Below, one piece after another: positions 9,690 through 19,775 of a DNA stretch of 64,000 bases. Within the stretch, counting starts at the first letter, position 1. Each line of letters starts with the position of its first letter. Below the pieces are notes generated by a model that saw only the letters and a program-made list of their open reading frames with translations, searched no databases and had not been told where the DNA came from. The DNA is from Flammeovirga pacifica (lineage in GTDB: Bacteria > Bacteroidota > Bacteroidia > Cytophagales > Flammeovirgaceae), in contig NZ_JRYR02000002.1 of the NCBI RefSeq assembly GCF_000807855.2, positions 1,455,429-1,519,428 of the forward strand, read 5' to 3'. The position numbers and the translations under genes are program-made.

Positions 9690-12119
9690 TTATAAGGCAT
9701 GAGTCCCAATTCTTAAGTCTGCTTCTTTTAAGGTTTTTGAAGTTACTTTTATATTGATGTCTCCTGTTTTACCATTAGACTGTATAATAAGTAAACATTT
9801 TCCATTAAATACCTTTCTTGTTAAATCATATTTTGATGAACTCATATCTAGAATATCACCGTTTTCAATTCCGATGATTTTTCCTGCTCCAGATACTTCT
9901 ATTGTCACTTCGTCCATTGCATTAGGTACGATATTTCCCTCTGCATCAACTACATTAATTTCGCAATGCAAAACATCTTTCTTATCGGCATTAATTCTCT
10001 TTCGATCTGAAGTCAATTTCATGGTATAAGCCTCTTCTGCTGTTTGGATGATTTGCTTAGACCATTCTTTACCCTCTTTATAAGCTATGGCTTCCACTTT
10101 TCCTTTAGTGTAAGGCACTTGCCATACAATTTGACGTTCAGATGTCATTTCTTTCTTACCTAAAGACTTTCCATTAAGGAACAATTCTGCGGCATCACCA
10201 TTTGTATATACCACTACAGGAATTTTTACGCCCTCTTTCCCTTTATGAGACCAATGGGGTAAAATATGTACCATTGGCACATCACTCCATAAACTTTGAT
10301 ATAAGTAATAATGATCTTTTGGAAAACCTGCTAAATCTATAATACCAAAATTGGCTGTTCTTGCAGGCCAGTTAAACGACTCTCCAAGATAATCGAAACC
10401 TGTCCATCTGAAATTACCTATGTAATAATCCAATGCTTCCACTCTATTCCATTCATGACGAACGCCAATTCTTACTATAGAATTATCATATGACGACTGG
10501 TATTTTGATGTAATACCGGTAAAAACTTCTTCTTCTGATAAGTCTTTAATTTTATATACCCTAGGTTCAATTCTTTTAAAATGTTCCGGCTTTTCCCAAG
10601 GTGCAGGATTATCTTTTGTTCGATACCATGTTTTGGTTCTATACACTCCCCTAGTTTGTAAAGTATGTGTAATTTCTGTTCCGATAATTAGCTTATTAGG
10701 ATCTTTTTTATGGTAATTCTCAATGACATTTTTAAGTTCTCCATGACCATTAAAACCAGCTAAATCTATATGTGTTCCTAAATATCCTCTTCCTTGCGTA
10801 ACAGGGCGTGAAGTATCATGTTTTTTTAATTCATTGACTATGCTCTCCTGCTCATCATTGGTAAACTTAGGAACTTCATTACCTATACTCCAAATCACAA
10901 CAGACGGGTGGTTTCTATCTCGTTTTACAAAATTTTCTAAATCTTTTTTCCAATATTTTTCAAAATAAATTCCGTAATCATAATCCGCTTTATTTTTCCA
11001 CCAACCATCAAAAGCTTCATCCATTACCATAAAACCCATGGTATCACACATGGTATAAAACTCAGGAGCAAAAGGGTGATGTGCCGTTCTTAAAGCATTA
11101 CATCCCATGTCTTTCAACATTTTTAATCTTCGATACAATACTTGTTCTGGTACTGCCACACCAACAGGTCCTGCATCTTGATGATTACTTAAGCCTTTCA
11201 ATAATATTGGTTGATCATTTAAGAACAACCCTTTTTGAGGAATCCAATCTAGTTTTCTAATACCAAAATGGGTAGAATAAGTATCTATCAGTTGTTTATT
11301 TTCTTTTATAGCGATGTTTAAATAATAAATATTTGGTGCATCTGTAGACCATAAGAAAGGGTTTTCCAGTTCTAATTGATGTTGTATTTCATTCTGATCT
11401 ACCACTTTTAATTTTTGATCATAATTACCGACAACTTTTCCTTTTGGATCTACTATTTGAAAGTTAACTTCAATATTTTTCTTCTTTCCCCAAGTATTCT
11501 TGATAGCAGTCGATACATTCACTACTGCCTTCTCATTTGATACTTCAGGAGTTGTTATCAATAACTCATTGGGTAGAACATGTAATTTATGGTGTCTTTC
11601 TAACCAAACATTTCGATAAATACCAGATCCTGTATACCATCTTCCACTTGGTAATTTCGAATGATCCACTTTTACAGCAATCACATTTTTTCCTTCTACT
11701 AAATGTTCAGTCAAATTATATGAAAAACCGATATACCCATTAGGATGAAAACCTAAATGATGCCCATTAATCCACACATCACTATTTAAATAAACTCCAT
11801 CAAAATGAATCTCGTATTCTTCCTCTTTTGATAACTTATCAATATTGATTTCTTTTCTATACCAACCAATGCCTCCGGGTAAAAAAGCACCCGAAGTACC
11901 AGATGCATTACTTTCTAAAAATTCTCCTTCTATACTCCAATCGTGAGGTACATTTAACTGCCTCCACTGACTGTCATCAAAATTTTTATCTTGGGCATTA
12001 ACATTAGCGTCTAAAGAAAATCTCCAATCTAAATTGATAGATTTCTTAACTCGTCCATCAAAAGCTAGTGTGCTTTGTATACCGATGAATAGTGTAATAA
12101 TTAAATATATATTCTTCAT
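9690..12119 (-). CDS. Glycoside hydrolase family 2, putative exo-beta-galactosidase
   Basis: 809 residues with a signal peptide (1-19). Order: GH2 sugar-binding jelly roll (about 25-190, HDWSIEGEF and DGVYLNSDVWINGHHLG), Ig-like domain (about 195-290), TIM barrel (about 295-600), DUF4982-type domain (VYTNGDAAELFLNGKSLGKK) and a C-terminal beta domain. The acid/base is E415 in WSIGNE and the nucleophile E482 in IIGTEI, 67 residues apart as expected for the family. It should remove terminal beta-linked galactose in the periplasm. It is a paralog of the GH2 at 31974-34475, with a near-parallel C-terminal half (GFPKDHYYLYQS). The gene stands alone with its own terminator. Confidence 0.88.
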   Translation of the reverse strand: MKNIYLIITLFIGIQSTLAFDGRVKKSINLDWRFSLDANVNAQDKNFDDSQWRQLNVPHDWSIEGEFLESNASGTSGAFLPGGIGWYRKEINIDKLSKEEEYEIHFDGVYLNSDVWINGHHLGFHPNGYIGFSYNLTEHLVEGKNVIAVKVDHSKLPSGRWYTGSGIYRNVWLERHHKLHVLPNELLITTPEVSNEKAVVNVSTAIKNTWGKKKNIEVNFQIVDPKGKVVGNYDQKLKVVDQNEIQHQLELENPFLWSTDAPNIYYLNIAIKENKQLIDTYSTHFGIRKLDWIPQKGLFLNDQPILLKGLSNHQDAGPVGVAVPEQVLYRRLKMLKDMGCNALRTAHHPFAPEFYTMCDTMGFMVMDEAFDGWWKNKADYDYGIYFEKYWKKDLENFVKRDRNHPSVVIWSIGNEVPKFTNDEQESIVNELKKHDTSRPVTQGRGYLGTHIDLAGFNGHGELKNVIENYHKKDPNKLIIGTEITHTLQTRGVYRTKTWYRTKDNPAPWEKPEHFKRIEPRVYKIKDLSEEEVFTGITSKYQSSYDNSIVRIGVRHEWNRVEALDYYIGNFRWTGFDYLGESFNWPARTANFGIIDLAGFPKDHYYLYQSLWSDVPMVHILPHWSHKGKEGVKIPVVVYTNGDAAELFLNGKSLGKKEMTSERQIVWQVPYTKGKVEAIAYKEGKEWSKQIIQTAEEAYTMKLTSDRKRINADKKDVLHCEINVVDAEGNIVPNAMDEVTIEVSGAGKIIGIENGDILDMSSSKYDLTRKVFNGKCLLIIQSNGKTGDINIKVTSKTLKEADLRIGTHAL

Positions 12120-12485
12120 ACTATATATAAATAGGTAGTTTGATCATCTAGTTCATTAGGAAACTTTTCCTCTATTTTGTTACCTCAATTTATTTGATCA
12201 AAACGAGTCTATTGTACACTATAAAGTATTTCAGTATTAAGAACACACAAAGTCAGATTAGTGTTACACATTGTCAACTAAGTGTCAAAAAATACACGTT
12301 TAAGTAATAGGAGAAGCTTAAATATTAAGCATTTATCTCTCAAGTAATATTCTTTTCTTATTTTTTAATAAAATGATTTAAGTAAAATATCTTCTATAAA
12401 TAGATCGATAAACGGTTGGGTTCACTGGTGTGAACACCTCAATCAAATGCTGGAATCATGCTCGAAAAGATTCTTCAGCAATAGA
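12120..12485. other. Intergenic region between two leftward genes
   Basis: 366 bases, AT-rich. It contains a small palindrome GTTCAC-TGGT-GTGAAC (about 12420-12436) and an imperfect inverted repeat near 12450-12482 that could help end the lipase transcript. The GH2 promoter should lie here, but I could not fix boxes. No gene is supported. Confidence 0.4.
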
Positions 12486-13691
12486 TTAATAATCCACTTT
12501 TGAAACCTTGTGAATAATACCATCCTGTTCTACATACATTTTTGTAAATCCTTTCACTCTATGGATTGTTCTACCCATAATATTATGTTGATATTCTGCC
12601 GTGCTTTCATCAGTGTTCAAGAATGAGTTGACCATTTTTTGTACTCGATTATCTTTTAATAGAAATGCGTGAGCATAATTTTCTTCTAAGAGTCGATTTT
12701 GAAGAACATAGGTAGCCAATTCATCATAATAGCAACATGAGCTTGCCGTTGGTACTACCCCATCCCCTTCTTTTGCTTTAAGAGATATTTTATAGTCAAA
12801 ATAATTAGCAGGATGTCCGTCTTGAGGTTGTTTCTCAATCACAACATCGTTTAAAGTTTCTAATTCTGTTTTTGCAATCACTAATATTCTAGCTTTTTCA
12901 TCCTCTGTGAGTTTATCTTTCCAATTTTCTAAGGAGGTTAACGTTTTCTTTGCTCTTTCTAAATTGGCGATGAACTTTTGTATTGTGCGGTTTTTATTTG
13001 CATCCGTTGTTTCCTCTATCAAATTTTTCTGCCAATTGTCTTTATTCCATAAATTGATATTTTCTCCTGTTTCAGAATCAAGAGCATAGTTCTGGTAAGT
13101 AGGTAATAGTTCGAATAAAGCAGGAAGTGTTCTAGCCATTTTTCTTATTTCATCTTTAGTGAAGAAAAAGCCTTGGCCAATAGTAAAAATAGGAATGGCA
13201 TCTGCAGCCCCTTGAAATGGAGGTGCCACAAAAGCTATTTTATTTATACGTTCCATCCCATTCTCTTTGATATAATACCTTAATGGCATATTCCCCATAC
13301 TATGAGTGACAATATCAAAATGGGTGATGGTTGCTACTCTCGAACTAGCTTCACTTTTAGCGATTAAATATTGGATGAAGTTTTTTAATTTAATTCCATT
13401 TTCTTCATTGGGAAGACGCCAATCGTAAGGAAAAATAAATTTGTGTTGGTAGTTTGGTTGTAGTCTTTTCCAAAACTCATTGTATACTAAAGGCTCTAAT
13501 CTTAATGGTTTAACAATGGCCGAAAAATCCTCATCAAAAAATTGATTGTCATATTCAAAAGTTAATTCTCCTCTTTCAAAATCTTCAAAATTATATCGGA
13601 TATCTTGCCAAATTATTTCATTATCAATCGTATTAGAATCATCTAATTTAGTTCCTAAAACACCTGGTATTAGTATTACTGCTTTGTTCAT
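12486..13691 (-). CDS. LCAT/lipase-like alpha/beta hydrolase
   Basis: 401 residues starting MNKAVILIPGVLGTKLDD. The longest open frame runs upstream to 13892, but those extra 67 residues are low-complexity, AT-driven sequence, so I start at the ATG at 13689-13691. The opening strand with IPGVLGT, the FPYDWRLPN motif and the nucleophile elbow THSMGN are typical of the lecithin:cholesterol acyltransferase-like lipases (PF02450-type). A late Asp/His pair is expected near AKEGDGVVPT and NYAHAF. There is no signal peptide, so it may be cytoplasmic. Function in lipid or ester turnover is inferred; no tie to the glycan locus is evident. Confidence 0.78.
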   Translation of the reverse strand: MNKAVILIPGVLGTKLDDSNTIDNEIIWQDIRYNFEDFERGELTFEYDNQFFDEDFSAIVKPLRLEPLVYNEFWKRLQPNYQHKFIFPYDWRLPNEENGIKLKNFIQYLIAKSEASSRVATITHFDIVTHSMGNMPLRYYIKENGMERINKIAFVAPPFQGAADAIPIFTIGQGFFFTKDEIRKMARTLPALFELLPTYQNYALDSETGENINLWNKDNWQKNLIEETTDANKNRTIQKFIANLERAKKTLTSLENWKDKLTEDEKARILVIAKTELETLNDVVIEKQPQDGHPANYFDYKISLKAKEGDGVVPTASSCCYYDELATYVLQNRLLEENYAHAFLLKDNRVQKMVNSFLNTDESTAEYQHNIMGRTIHRVKGFTKMYVEQDGIIHKVSKVDY

Positions 13692-13978
13692 GTTCTTTGT
13701 ATTTAGTGTAAAAAGTATCGTTTTGTTTATCAAAAAATAGAAATAGCTTACGATTGTCAAATTAGAATATAAGGATGTAATAAACAATGAATTACATAAT
13801 AAATTAAAAACAGATTTATGGCTATTATAATCACTAAAAATATATTGAGGATGATAGATACATTTAGTAGGTTTACTTATCGATAAATTCAACCTAATTC
13901 TATATTAATTTAGAAATCAATAGTAGTTTATATTTCTAAAGATGTTAATTGGGTTACCATTTTTTAAAACCATTTCTA

Positions 13979-14890
13979 ATGAAACGAATTTTCTTTTTAC
14001 TTCAATGGATAATGTTCATCTCTATAGGTGGATACGCTCAAGTTATTGTTCCCCTTTGGGATATCAAAGATTTACCAAATTATCAAAAATCGAACGATAA
14101 GGAGGTGATACCACCAAAGGATATCACCTTTATTATGAAAGTACAAACACCTACCTTAGAAATTTATCTTCCTTCTAAGCAGAGCAGTAACGGCAAAGGA
14201 ATTTTAATTATTCCTGGCGGTGGTTACGGCGGTGTTGCCTATGATTGGGAAGGGACTGATGTTGCAAAATGGTGCAATAGTATGGGACTTTCTGCCTTTG
14301 TTTTAAAATATAGAATGCCTCAAGCTGCATCGGTAAAAGTTGGGCATAAAGCTCCAATTCAAGATGCACAAAGAGCAATGCGATATATCAGAAGTAGAGC
14401 AGATGAATTTTATATAGATAAAGACCAATTAGGGGTGATCGGTTTTTCTGCTGGTGGACATCTAGCGTCTACTTTGGGAACGCATCAAGAAATATATTAT
14501 GATGATAATGATGCTATTGATAAAGAAGATTTCCATCCCAACTTTATGATGTTGATTTACCCTGTGATTACCATGGAAAAAGGGGTGACTCATATGGGTT
14601 CTAGAAATAATTTGATTGGCAAAAATCCATCAGAAGAAATGATCAAAAAGTTCTCGAATGAGTTGCAAATCTCTGATACAACTCCTCCAACTTTTTTACT
14701 TCATTCTGGAGATGATAAAGCTGTTCCTGTAGAAAATAGCATCCGCTTCTATCAGGCACTTCTGAAAGCAAAAAGGGTTGCTGATATGCACATTTACCCT
14801 GCCGGTGGTCATGGGTTTGGATTAGGAAAATCGAATAAAGACGCTCCCGATTGGAGAGAAATTGCAGAAGATTGGCTCAATAGAAAATAA
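13979..14890 (+). CDS. Secreted alpha/beta-hydrolase esterase (acetyl-esterase-like)
   Basis: 303 residues from the ATG at 13979; this start gives a clean signal peptide (MKRIFFLLQWIM ... GGYAQ), unlike the ATG ten codons upstream. The oxyanion motif is PGGGYGGVAYDWEG, the nucleophile elbow GFSAGGH, the acid SGDDKAVP and the histidine GGHGFGLG. These place it among BD-FAE / acetyl-xylan-esterase-like carbohydrate esterases, which remove acyl groups from sugars in the periplasm. It heads a rightward run with a second esterase (43 bases downstream) and an aldose epimerase, so an operon role in glycan trimming is likely. The acyl group and sugar are unknown. Confidence 0.82.
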   Translation: MKRIFFLLQWIMFISIGGYAQVIVPLWDIKDLPNYQKSNDKEVIPPKDITFIMKVQTPTLEIYLPSKQSSNGKGILIIPGGGYGGVAYDWEGTDVAKWCNSMGLSAFVLKYRMPQAASVKVGHKAPIQDAQRAMRYIRSRADEFYIDKDQLGVIGFSAGGHLASTLGTHQEIYYDDNDAIDKEDFHPNFMMLIYPVITMEKGVTHMGSRNNLIGKNPSEEMIKKFSNELQISDTTPPTFLLHSGDDKAVPVENSIRFYQALLKAKRVADMHIYPAGGHGFGLGKSNKDAPDWREIAEDWLNRK

Positions 14891-14933
14891 TTCAAATCTA
14901 CTCTCTCTTCATCATTATTTATACCTCACTACA

Positions 14934-15794
14934 ATGAAACGCTCAGTTGTTCTACTCTGTTGTATTTTATCTATTACACTCCAATGTAAAAGTGTTTTTG
15001 GAGGTAATCCACTTTCAAAAATTGTCACTTATAAAACAATAGATGAAGTGGCATTGAAACTACATTTTTTCTATCCTCCTAATCATAAAAAATCAGACCA
15101 AGCAACTGCTATCTTATTATTTCATGGTGGAGGGTGGTATTCTGGCACTCCAGAACAGTTTTATCCTCAAAGTCAGTATTTTGCCTCTAGAGGTTTAGTG
15201 GCTGTAAGTGTACAATATAGAGTAAATAAAACCAACGGCACCACTCCGAAGGAATGTGTTAAAGATGGAAAATCTGCTATGCGTTGGTTAAAAATACATG
15301 CAAAAGAATACGGTATTGATCCTGATCAAATTCTTGCTGGCGGAGGTTCTGCTGGCGGACATATTGCAGCTGCATTGGCCACAGTTAAAGGGTTTAACGA
15401 GGAAGTCGAAGACCCTTCTGTGAGTTGCCGACCGAGTGCCTTAGTTCTTTTTAACCCGGTACTTCATAATGGTGAAGAGGGTTACGGTTTTGGTAGGGTA
15501 AAAGACTATTGGGAAGCATTCTCTCCTTTCCATAATATTGATAAAAATACTCCGCCTACATTACTATTAGTCGGAACAGAAGATACATTCTTCCCCCCTC
15601 ATTTAGCTAAAGAGTTTCAAAAAAATATGAAAACTAATGGGGTAAGATGTGATCTTAAACTATATGAAGGTCAAGAACATGGCTTTTTTAATAAAGGGAA
15701 AAATCCTGAGATGTTTAAAGAAACATTACTTGAATCGGATAGATTTTTAACCTCTTTGGGGTACCTTCAACCTTTACCTTCTTCCTCTTTTTAG
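14934..15794 (+). CDS. Secreted alpha/beta-hydrolase esterase
   Basis: 286 residues from the ATG at 14934; an upstream in-frame ATG (14862) would overlap the previous gene and disrupt the signal peptide MKRSVVLLCCILS. Key motifs are LLFHGGGWYSGTP (oxyanion), GGGSAGGH (nucleophile elbow), GTEDTFFPP (acid) and GQEHGFFN (histidine). It is a close paralog of the esterase at 49256-50083; both share SCRP.ALVLFNPV and GYGFGR. The family acts on acylated sugars. Part of the 13979-17017 run. Confidence 0.82.
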   Translation: MKRSVVLLCCILSITLQCKSVFGGNPLSKIVTYKTIDEVALKLHFFYPPNHKKSDQATAILLFHGGGWYSGTPEQFYPQSQYFASRGLVAVSVQYRVNKTNGTTPKECVKDGKSAMRWLKIHAKEYGIDPDQILAGGGSAGGHIAAALATVKGFNEEVEDPSVSCRPSALVLFNPVLHNGEEGYGFGRVKDYWEAFSPFHNIDKNTPPTLLLVGTEDTFFPPHLAKEFQKNMKTNGVRCDLKLYEGQEHGFFNKGKNPEMFKETLLESDRFLTSLGYLQPLPSSSF

Positions 15795-15841
15795 TGTGAT
15801 TATAATATTATCCTTTTTAATACTATTAAATTGATTTTTTC

Positions 15842-17017
15842 ATGAAACTTTCACTTCATTATATTTTTCTATTATTGTTATTCGGATGTCAACAAACACT
15901 CACAAAAGAAAATAAACATCAAATAGAATCCAATGCTTTTTCAACATTAAATCGAAATGATTTTATTAAGGAAATTGATCAAAAAAAGACTGATCTTTAC
16001 CTTATCAAGAATCAAAATATGAGTGTTGCTATTACAAATTTTGGAGGCCGTATTGTGGGATGTTTAGTTCCTGATAAAAATCAAAAATTAACTGATGTAG
16101 TAGTAGGATTTAATTCTATTGAAGACTATCAAAAACCTTCTGCTGTATATTTTGGAGCACTCATTGGTAGAGTTGGGAATAGAATTTCAAAAGGTCAGTT
16201 TACTATTGATGAAAAGACCTATCAACTTGAAATTAACAATGGTGAAAACACTTTACATGGAGGAATTAAAGGATTCCATAATGTAGTTTGGGATGTAAAA
16301 AGTCACAACGACTCTACGTTAGTATTGACTTATTTATCTCCCGATGGTGAGGAAAACTTCCCTGGTAATTTAAATGTAGAAGTAACCTACTCTGTTACAT
16401 CTAAGAATACTTTAAGTATTGATTATAGATGGAGTTCAGATCAAAAAACTATTGTCAACTTAACCAATCATGCTTTCTTTAATTTAAATGGTGAAGGAAG
16501 TGGTACTATATTAAATCATGTTTTAAAAATTGATGCCAACACATTTACTTCTGTTAATCCTTCTTTAATTCCTGATGGAGCATTTGCTCAAGTGGAGAAT
16601 ACTCCTTTTGATTTTAGACAAGCAAAAACAATAGGTCAAGATTTAACTGCCGACCACCAACAGTTGATAAATGGTAATGGATACGATCATAATTTCAACC
16701 TCAATAAGAAAGAAAATCAACTAGAAAAAGCTGCTTATGTTATCGGTGATCAATCTGGTATTCGAATGGATGTTTACACTACAGAACCTGGAATTCAGCT
16801 TTATGGAGGCAACTTTTTGAAATCAAAAAACACTTATAAAAATGGTCAAAAAGATGATTACAGAACTGCTTTTTGTTTAGAAACGCAACATTTACCAGAC
16901 ACACCTAATCAAGAAAACTTCCCTTCTATTACGGTACTTCCAGATTCCATTTATACTTCAAAAACAATGTATCATTTTGAGGTTGACCCTATTCAACTGA
17001 AAAATAAAGCTTTGTAA
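15842..17017 (+). CDS. galM: Aldose 1-epimerase (galactose mutarotase), lipoprotein
   Basis: 391 residues with a lipoprotein signal (LLLLFGC, Cys about 16). Conserved epimerase features include NFGGRIVGC, the histidine motif LTNHAFFNL and the catalytic glutamate in CLETQHLPDTPNQ. The enzyme interconverts alpha and beta anomers of galactose or glucose. Outer- or periplasmic-face lipoprotein epimerases are common in Bacteroidota glycan loci, where they help sugars released by beta-galactosidases enter uptake. It is the third gene of the rightward esterase run (47 bases after the second esterase). The identity of the family is firm; sugar preference is not. Confidence 0.9.
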   Translation: MKLSLHYIFLLLLFGCQQTLTKENKHQIESNAFSTLNRNDFIKEIDQKKTDLYLIKNQNMSVAITNFGGRIVGCLVPDKNQKLTDVVVGFNSIEDYQKPSAVYFGALIGRVGNRISKGQFTIDEKTYQLEINNGENTLHGGIKGFHNVVWDVKSHNDSTLVLTYLSPDGEENFPGNLNVEVTYSVTSKNTLSIDYRWSSDQKTIVNLTNHAFFNLNGEGSGTILNHVLKIDANTFTSVNPSLIPDGAFAQVENTPFDFRQAKTIGQDLTADHQQLINGNGYDHNFNLNKKENQLEKAAYVIGDQSGIRMDVYTTEPGIQLYGGNFLKSKNTYKNGQKDDYRTAFCLETQHLPDTPNQENFPSITVLPDSIYTSKTMYHFEVDPIQLKNKAL

Positions 17018-17162
17018 AACAGTTTTGAACTTCAGCTTATAATTGTACTCCTACAAAGTCTTAATTGGATAAAAATTAATATTGTAATAAGTGTTAATAT
17101 AATAAAAGACAATTTTATCTTTTATTATATTTGAAGTATCAAAATTGAAAAAGAAAAAAGTT

Positions 17163-17417
17163 ATGAATACAACGCACATACATGAAGTTATTTTCTTAGT
17201 ACAAGAGAATGACAATGTTTTCACTCCAGAAACTTTAGTTGAAGCTATTTCCCAAAAATGGGGTAGCGATATTGGTTTTATGTCGTGCTCAGGAGTACCA
17301 ACTCCAAAAGAAGAGGCGTTACAGTTCTTACTAGATAGAAATAAAGTTGTTGTAAATGCTGAGGGAAGAGTAGAAATTGACCCTAGCATGAAAATGTGTG
17401 ATTCACATTTAAAATAA
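17163..17417 (+). CDS. YecH-like small protein (DUF2492)
   Basis: 84 residues starting MNTTHIHEVIFLV at the ATG at 17163; an in-frame TTG at 17145 adds only a Lys-rich stub and is less likely. The pattern HEV......FT.E.L..AI..K.G.D..F.SCS and the closing Cys (MKMCDSH) match the YecH/DUF2492 family, thought to be small metal-binding proteins. His and Cys residues are retained at both ends. It is single and separated from the epimerase by 145 bases; no relation to the glycan genes is apparent. Confidence 0.75.
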   Translation: MNTTHIHEVIFLVQENDNVFTPETLVEAISQKWGSDIGFMSCSGVPTPKEEALQFLLDRNKVVVNAEGRVEIDPSMKMCDSHLK

Positions 17418-17545
17418 TAAGTCAGAGATCAAATATTATAATTTGGTTAATACACTGATGTTTTGTGTGTAAAAATGTTTAGATGAAATCCTTAAAGGCA
17501 TAATAAGCTTTTCTTTTTGTTACATTCAAAAGGTTGTTTATTATG

Positions 17546-17584
17546 AAAAAAGACCTAGTTTTTTAATTAGGTCTTTTTTTTTTT
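17546..17584. terminator. Bidirectional terminator
   Basis: Perfect 12-bp stem AAAAAAGACCTA / TAGGTCTTTTTT with a long T-run on the right and an A-run on the left. It lies between the convergent YecH-like gene and the sulfatase ending at 17632, so it can serve both. Confidence 0.85.
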
Positions 17585-17631
17585 ACAGTATTGTACTAAT
17601 AATTGGTATTCCTTTACCATTGTTGATCAAA

Positions 17632-19455
17632 TCAAATACTTTTAAATAGACTCATCTTTTCCACATATACATAATATGCCCCCTGAAGTATATTATCATG
17701 TGTCTTAAAGGATGCTTTAAGATCTGTTTTTCCTTTTTGTATTTCAACTTCGAAAACCACTGATTGAGTATTAGGAACAATTCGTTTTTCCCATGTTTTC
17801 CCTCCAATAGTTAAATATGCTCTAGAAAAGTTAAGCATTTTACCTTTGGGTAAACTATAATCTGATGACGGTGAATAATAGGCTGGCGAGGACTCATTTA
17901 ATTGTAAATTAGATTCTTGTGGCCATCGACGTAAGGCTATTTTATATTTTCCTGTTTTGGTAAAATTGACTTTCCATACTCCGTCTCCTTCTACTCCTTT
18001 TCTGATAAAATCTTGATTCCAAGGTACTTTTTGTTGTTCACTTACATGCCAATCATGTGCAGTTAAAGTAGAATTACTTTCGATATCATCACCTAACTTA
18101 ATATACGCATAACGATCAAATGTTTTTGATATACTCGACCAATAATTTTCATATGCCTCATGAAGTTCCTTAACGATGTCAGGGTGTGCATCAAATATAT
18201 TATCGGTTTGACCTGGATCCAATTTCAAATCATACAATTCTGTTCCATTAATTAGCCTCCATTGATCCATCATCACATAAGAATTACGCCATTTTTTTGG
18301 GTATTCTAATCTTTGAGAATCACCAATCAGAATTCTATTATTATTCTCCGACTCACCTCTGATCACTTCCGAAATATCCATACCATCAAATTGTATATCA
18401 GGTACTTTTGTTAAGCCACACATTTGAATTAATGTAGGTAAAATATCAATATGGGCCGTTAGGTGATTGACATCTTTGCCAGAATCTAAATGTCCTTTTT
18501 TCCAATGAACATAAAAAGGCACTCTATGACCTCCTTCAAACGGACTACCTTTGGTCCCTATCATTCCGGCATTGTAACCACTTATTAGCTCTTTTCCTTT
18601 AAAAGATGCTCCATAAGCTGATCCATTATCAGACATAAAAATGATTAGAGTGTTGTCATCAATTTCCCATTCTTTTAACCGTTCTCTAAGTGCACCTATA
18701 TTATCGTCAATATTAGAAATCATACCATAAAACTTTGCTCTATTATCGTCTAATCCTTTGTCTAAATAGGGCTTAGCATAACTTTGGGGTACATTTAAAG
18801 GTGCATGTGGAGCATTAGTAGAGATATAGCAAAAGAAGGGTTGTCTCTTCTCTTTATTCTTTTTGATAAAGGATAAAGCTTCTCTAAACCAAACATCTGT
18901 ACAATAACCTTCTACTTTCTCTTCCTTACCATTTCTGAAATACACATCATCAAAATAATCATTATTCCAATAATCAGGTGTTTGTCCTACTCCACCGCCT
19001 TTGTGTGTTAGGACCTCCTGAAAACCTCTATATTGAGGCGAAAAGGGATAATTATCGCCCAAATGCCATTTACCAAATAACCCTGTTGCGTAATTATTAT
19101 CAGAGAAAATATCGGCCATAGTGTGTTCTTCTTCGTAAAGCATCGACCTGCCCATCACAGTATGCCAAACCCCTACTCTATTGGCATCTTTTCCAGTCAT
19201 TAATGCACTGCGTGTCGGAGCACATGTTGGATTTACATGGAAATTAGTTAATCGTAAACTTTCGTTATGTAACTGATCTATATGTGGTGTTGATATTTCT
19301 TTGTTACCGTGGGCAGCAATATCTCCATATCCTTGATCATCTGTAACAATAATAATTACATTAGGCCTTTCTATTTCATTACAACTTTTGATTGATAAAA
19401 AGGAGTATAATACCAAAAATAAGGTAGTTGTTCTAGTGAATAAATTCATCATCAT
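17632..19455 (-). CDS. Sulfatase, family S1, with C-terminal beta domain
   Basis: 607 residues, with a signal ending at a Cys (FLSIKSC, Cys 25), so probably a lipoprotein. Motifs: VIIIVTDDQGYGD, the activation motif CAPTRSALMTG (formylglycine Cys 78), GKWHLGDN, APHAPLN and FMSDNGS. After about residue 470 there is an extra beta-sandwich domain (GKYKIALRRWP and RIVPNTQSVVFEVEI). The same architecture occurs in the sulfatase at 34695-36500, its paralog. It should remove sulfate esters from galactan oligosaccharides. The gene follows the SusCD operon after a terminator and has its own promoter-like sequence. Confidence 0.92.
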   Translation of the reverse strand: MMMNLFTRTTTLFLVLYSFLSIKSCNEIERPNVIIIVTDDQGYGDIAAHGNKEISTPHIDQLHNESLRLTNFHVNPTCAPTRSALMTGKDANRVGVWHTVMGRSMLYEEEHTMADIFSDNNYATGLFGKWHLGDNYPFSPQYRGFQEVLTHKGGGVGQTPDYWNNDYFDDVYFRNGKEEKVEGYCTDVWFREALSFIKKNKEKRQPFFCYISTNAPHAPLNVPQSYAKPYLDKGLDDNRAKFYGMISNIDDNIGALRERLKEWEIDDNTLIIFMSDNGSAYGASFKGKELISGYNAGMIGTKGSPFEGGHRVPFYVHWKKGHLDSGKDVNHLTAHIDILPTLIQMCGLTKVPDIQFDGMDISEVIRGESENNNRILIGDSQRLEYPKKWRNSYVMMDQWRLINGTELYDLKLDPGQTDNIFDAHPDIVKELHEAYENYWSSISKTFDRYAYIKLGDDIESNSTLTAHDWHVSEQQKVPWNQDFIRKGVEGDGVWKVNFTKTGKYKIALRRWPQESNLQLNESSPAYYSPSSDYSLPKGKMLNFSRAYLTIGGKTWEKRIVPNTQSVVFEVEIQKGKTDLKASFKTHDNILQGAYYVYVEKMSLFKSI

Positions 19456-19478
19456 TAAAGACTATAATTGTTATTCAC

Positions 19479-19486
19479 CAAATGTA
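19479..19486 (-). promoter_or_regulatory. Putative -7 box (TACATTTG)
   Basis: On the minus strand the octamer TACATTTG matches the Bacteroidota -7 consensus TAnnTTTG exactly and lies 24-31 bases before the sulfatase ATG. No clean -33 TTG was found. The same octamer occurs before susC. Confidence 0.5.
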
Positions 19487-19550
19487 TAATATTGATGCTG
19501 ATTGTATAGAAATAAAGATATTTGAGAAAATAGGGATTTAAAAAAAACAG

Positions 19551-19568
19551 AAATACCCCCCTAAATTT
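19551..19568. promoter_or_regulatory. Candidate operator (AAATACCCCCC)
   Basis: C-rich motif AAATACCCCCCTAAATTT, about 99 bases upstream of the sulfatase start. Similar TACCCC(CC) motifs occur before susC, the GH117 gene and the GH2/sulfatase pair. A role as binding site of the hybrid regulator is a guess. Confidence 0.35.
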
Positions 19569-19712
19569 CAAATTTTACCACTTAATTTTCAGGTCTTATT
19601 CTATTCAAAAAATACAAAAAAATGAAATTTCATTAAATGATATCACCTTCTTACTAAAAATCAAATTCACTCTGTCAATTAAAATGTATTTAATTTTTTA
19701 ATAGATATAATA

Positions 19713-19748
19713 AAAGCCGATTTTGGAAAATTTCCCAAAACCGGCTTT
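19713..19748 (-). terminator. Terminator-like hairpin after the SusC/SusD operon
   Basis: On the minus strand AAAGCCGGTTTTGG pairs with CCAAAATCGGCTTT (one G-U pair) with a short loop, then a T-rich but interrupted tail. It is 28 bases past the end of the surface glycan-binding protein gene. Confidence 0.7.
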
Positions 19749-19775
19749 AAGCTAAAACAAATTGTGTCTATCTTC

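Noticed and set aside
13692-13892. N-terminal extension of the LCAT-like lipase frame
   Set aside because: The extra 67 residues are low in complexity and hydrophobic. The conserved strand starts right after the ATG at 13691.
17145-17162. TTG start six codons upstream of the YecH-like protein
   Set aside because: It adds only MKKKKV; the ATG at 17163 fits the family's N-terminus.
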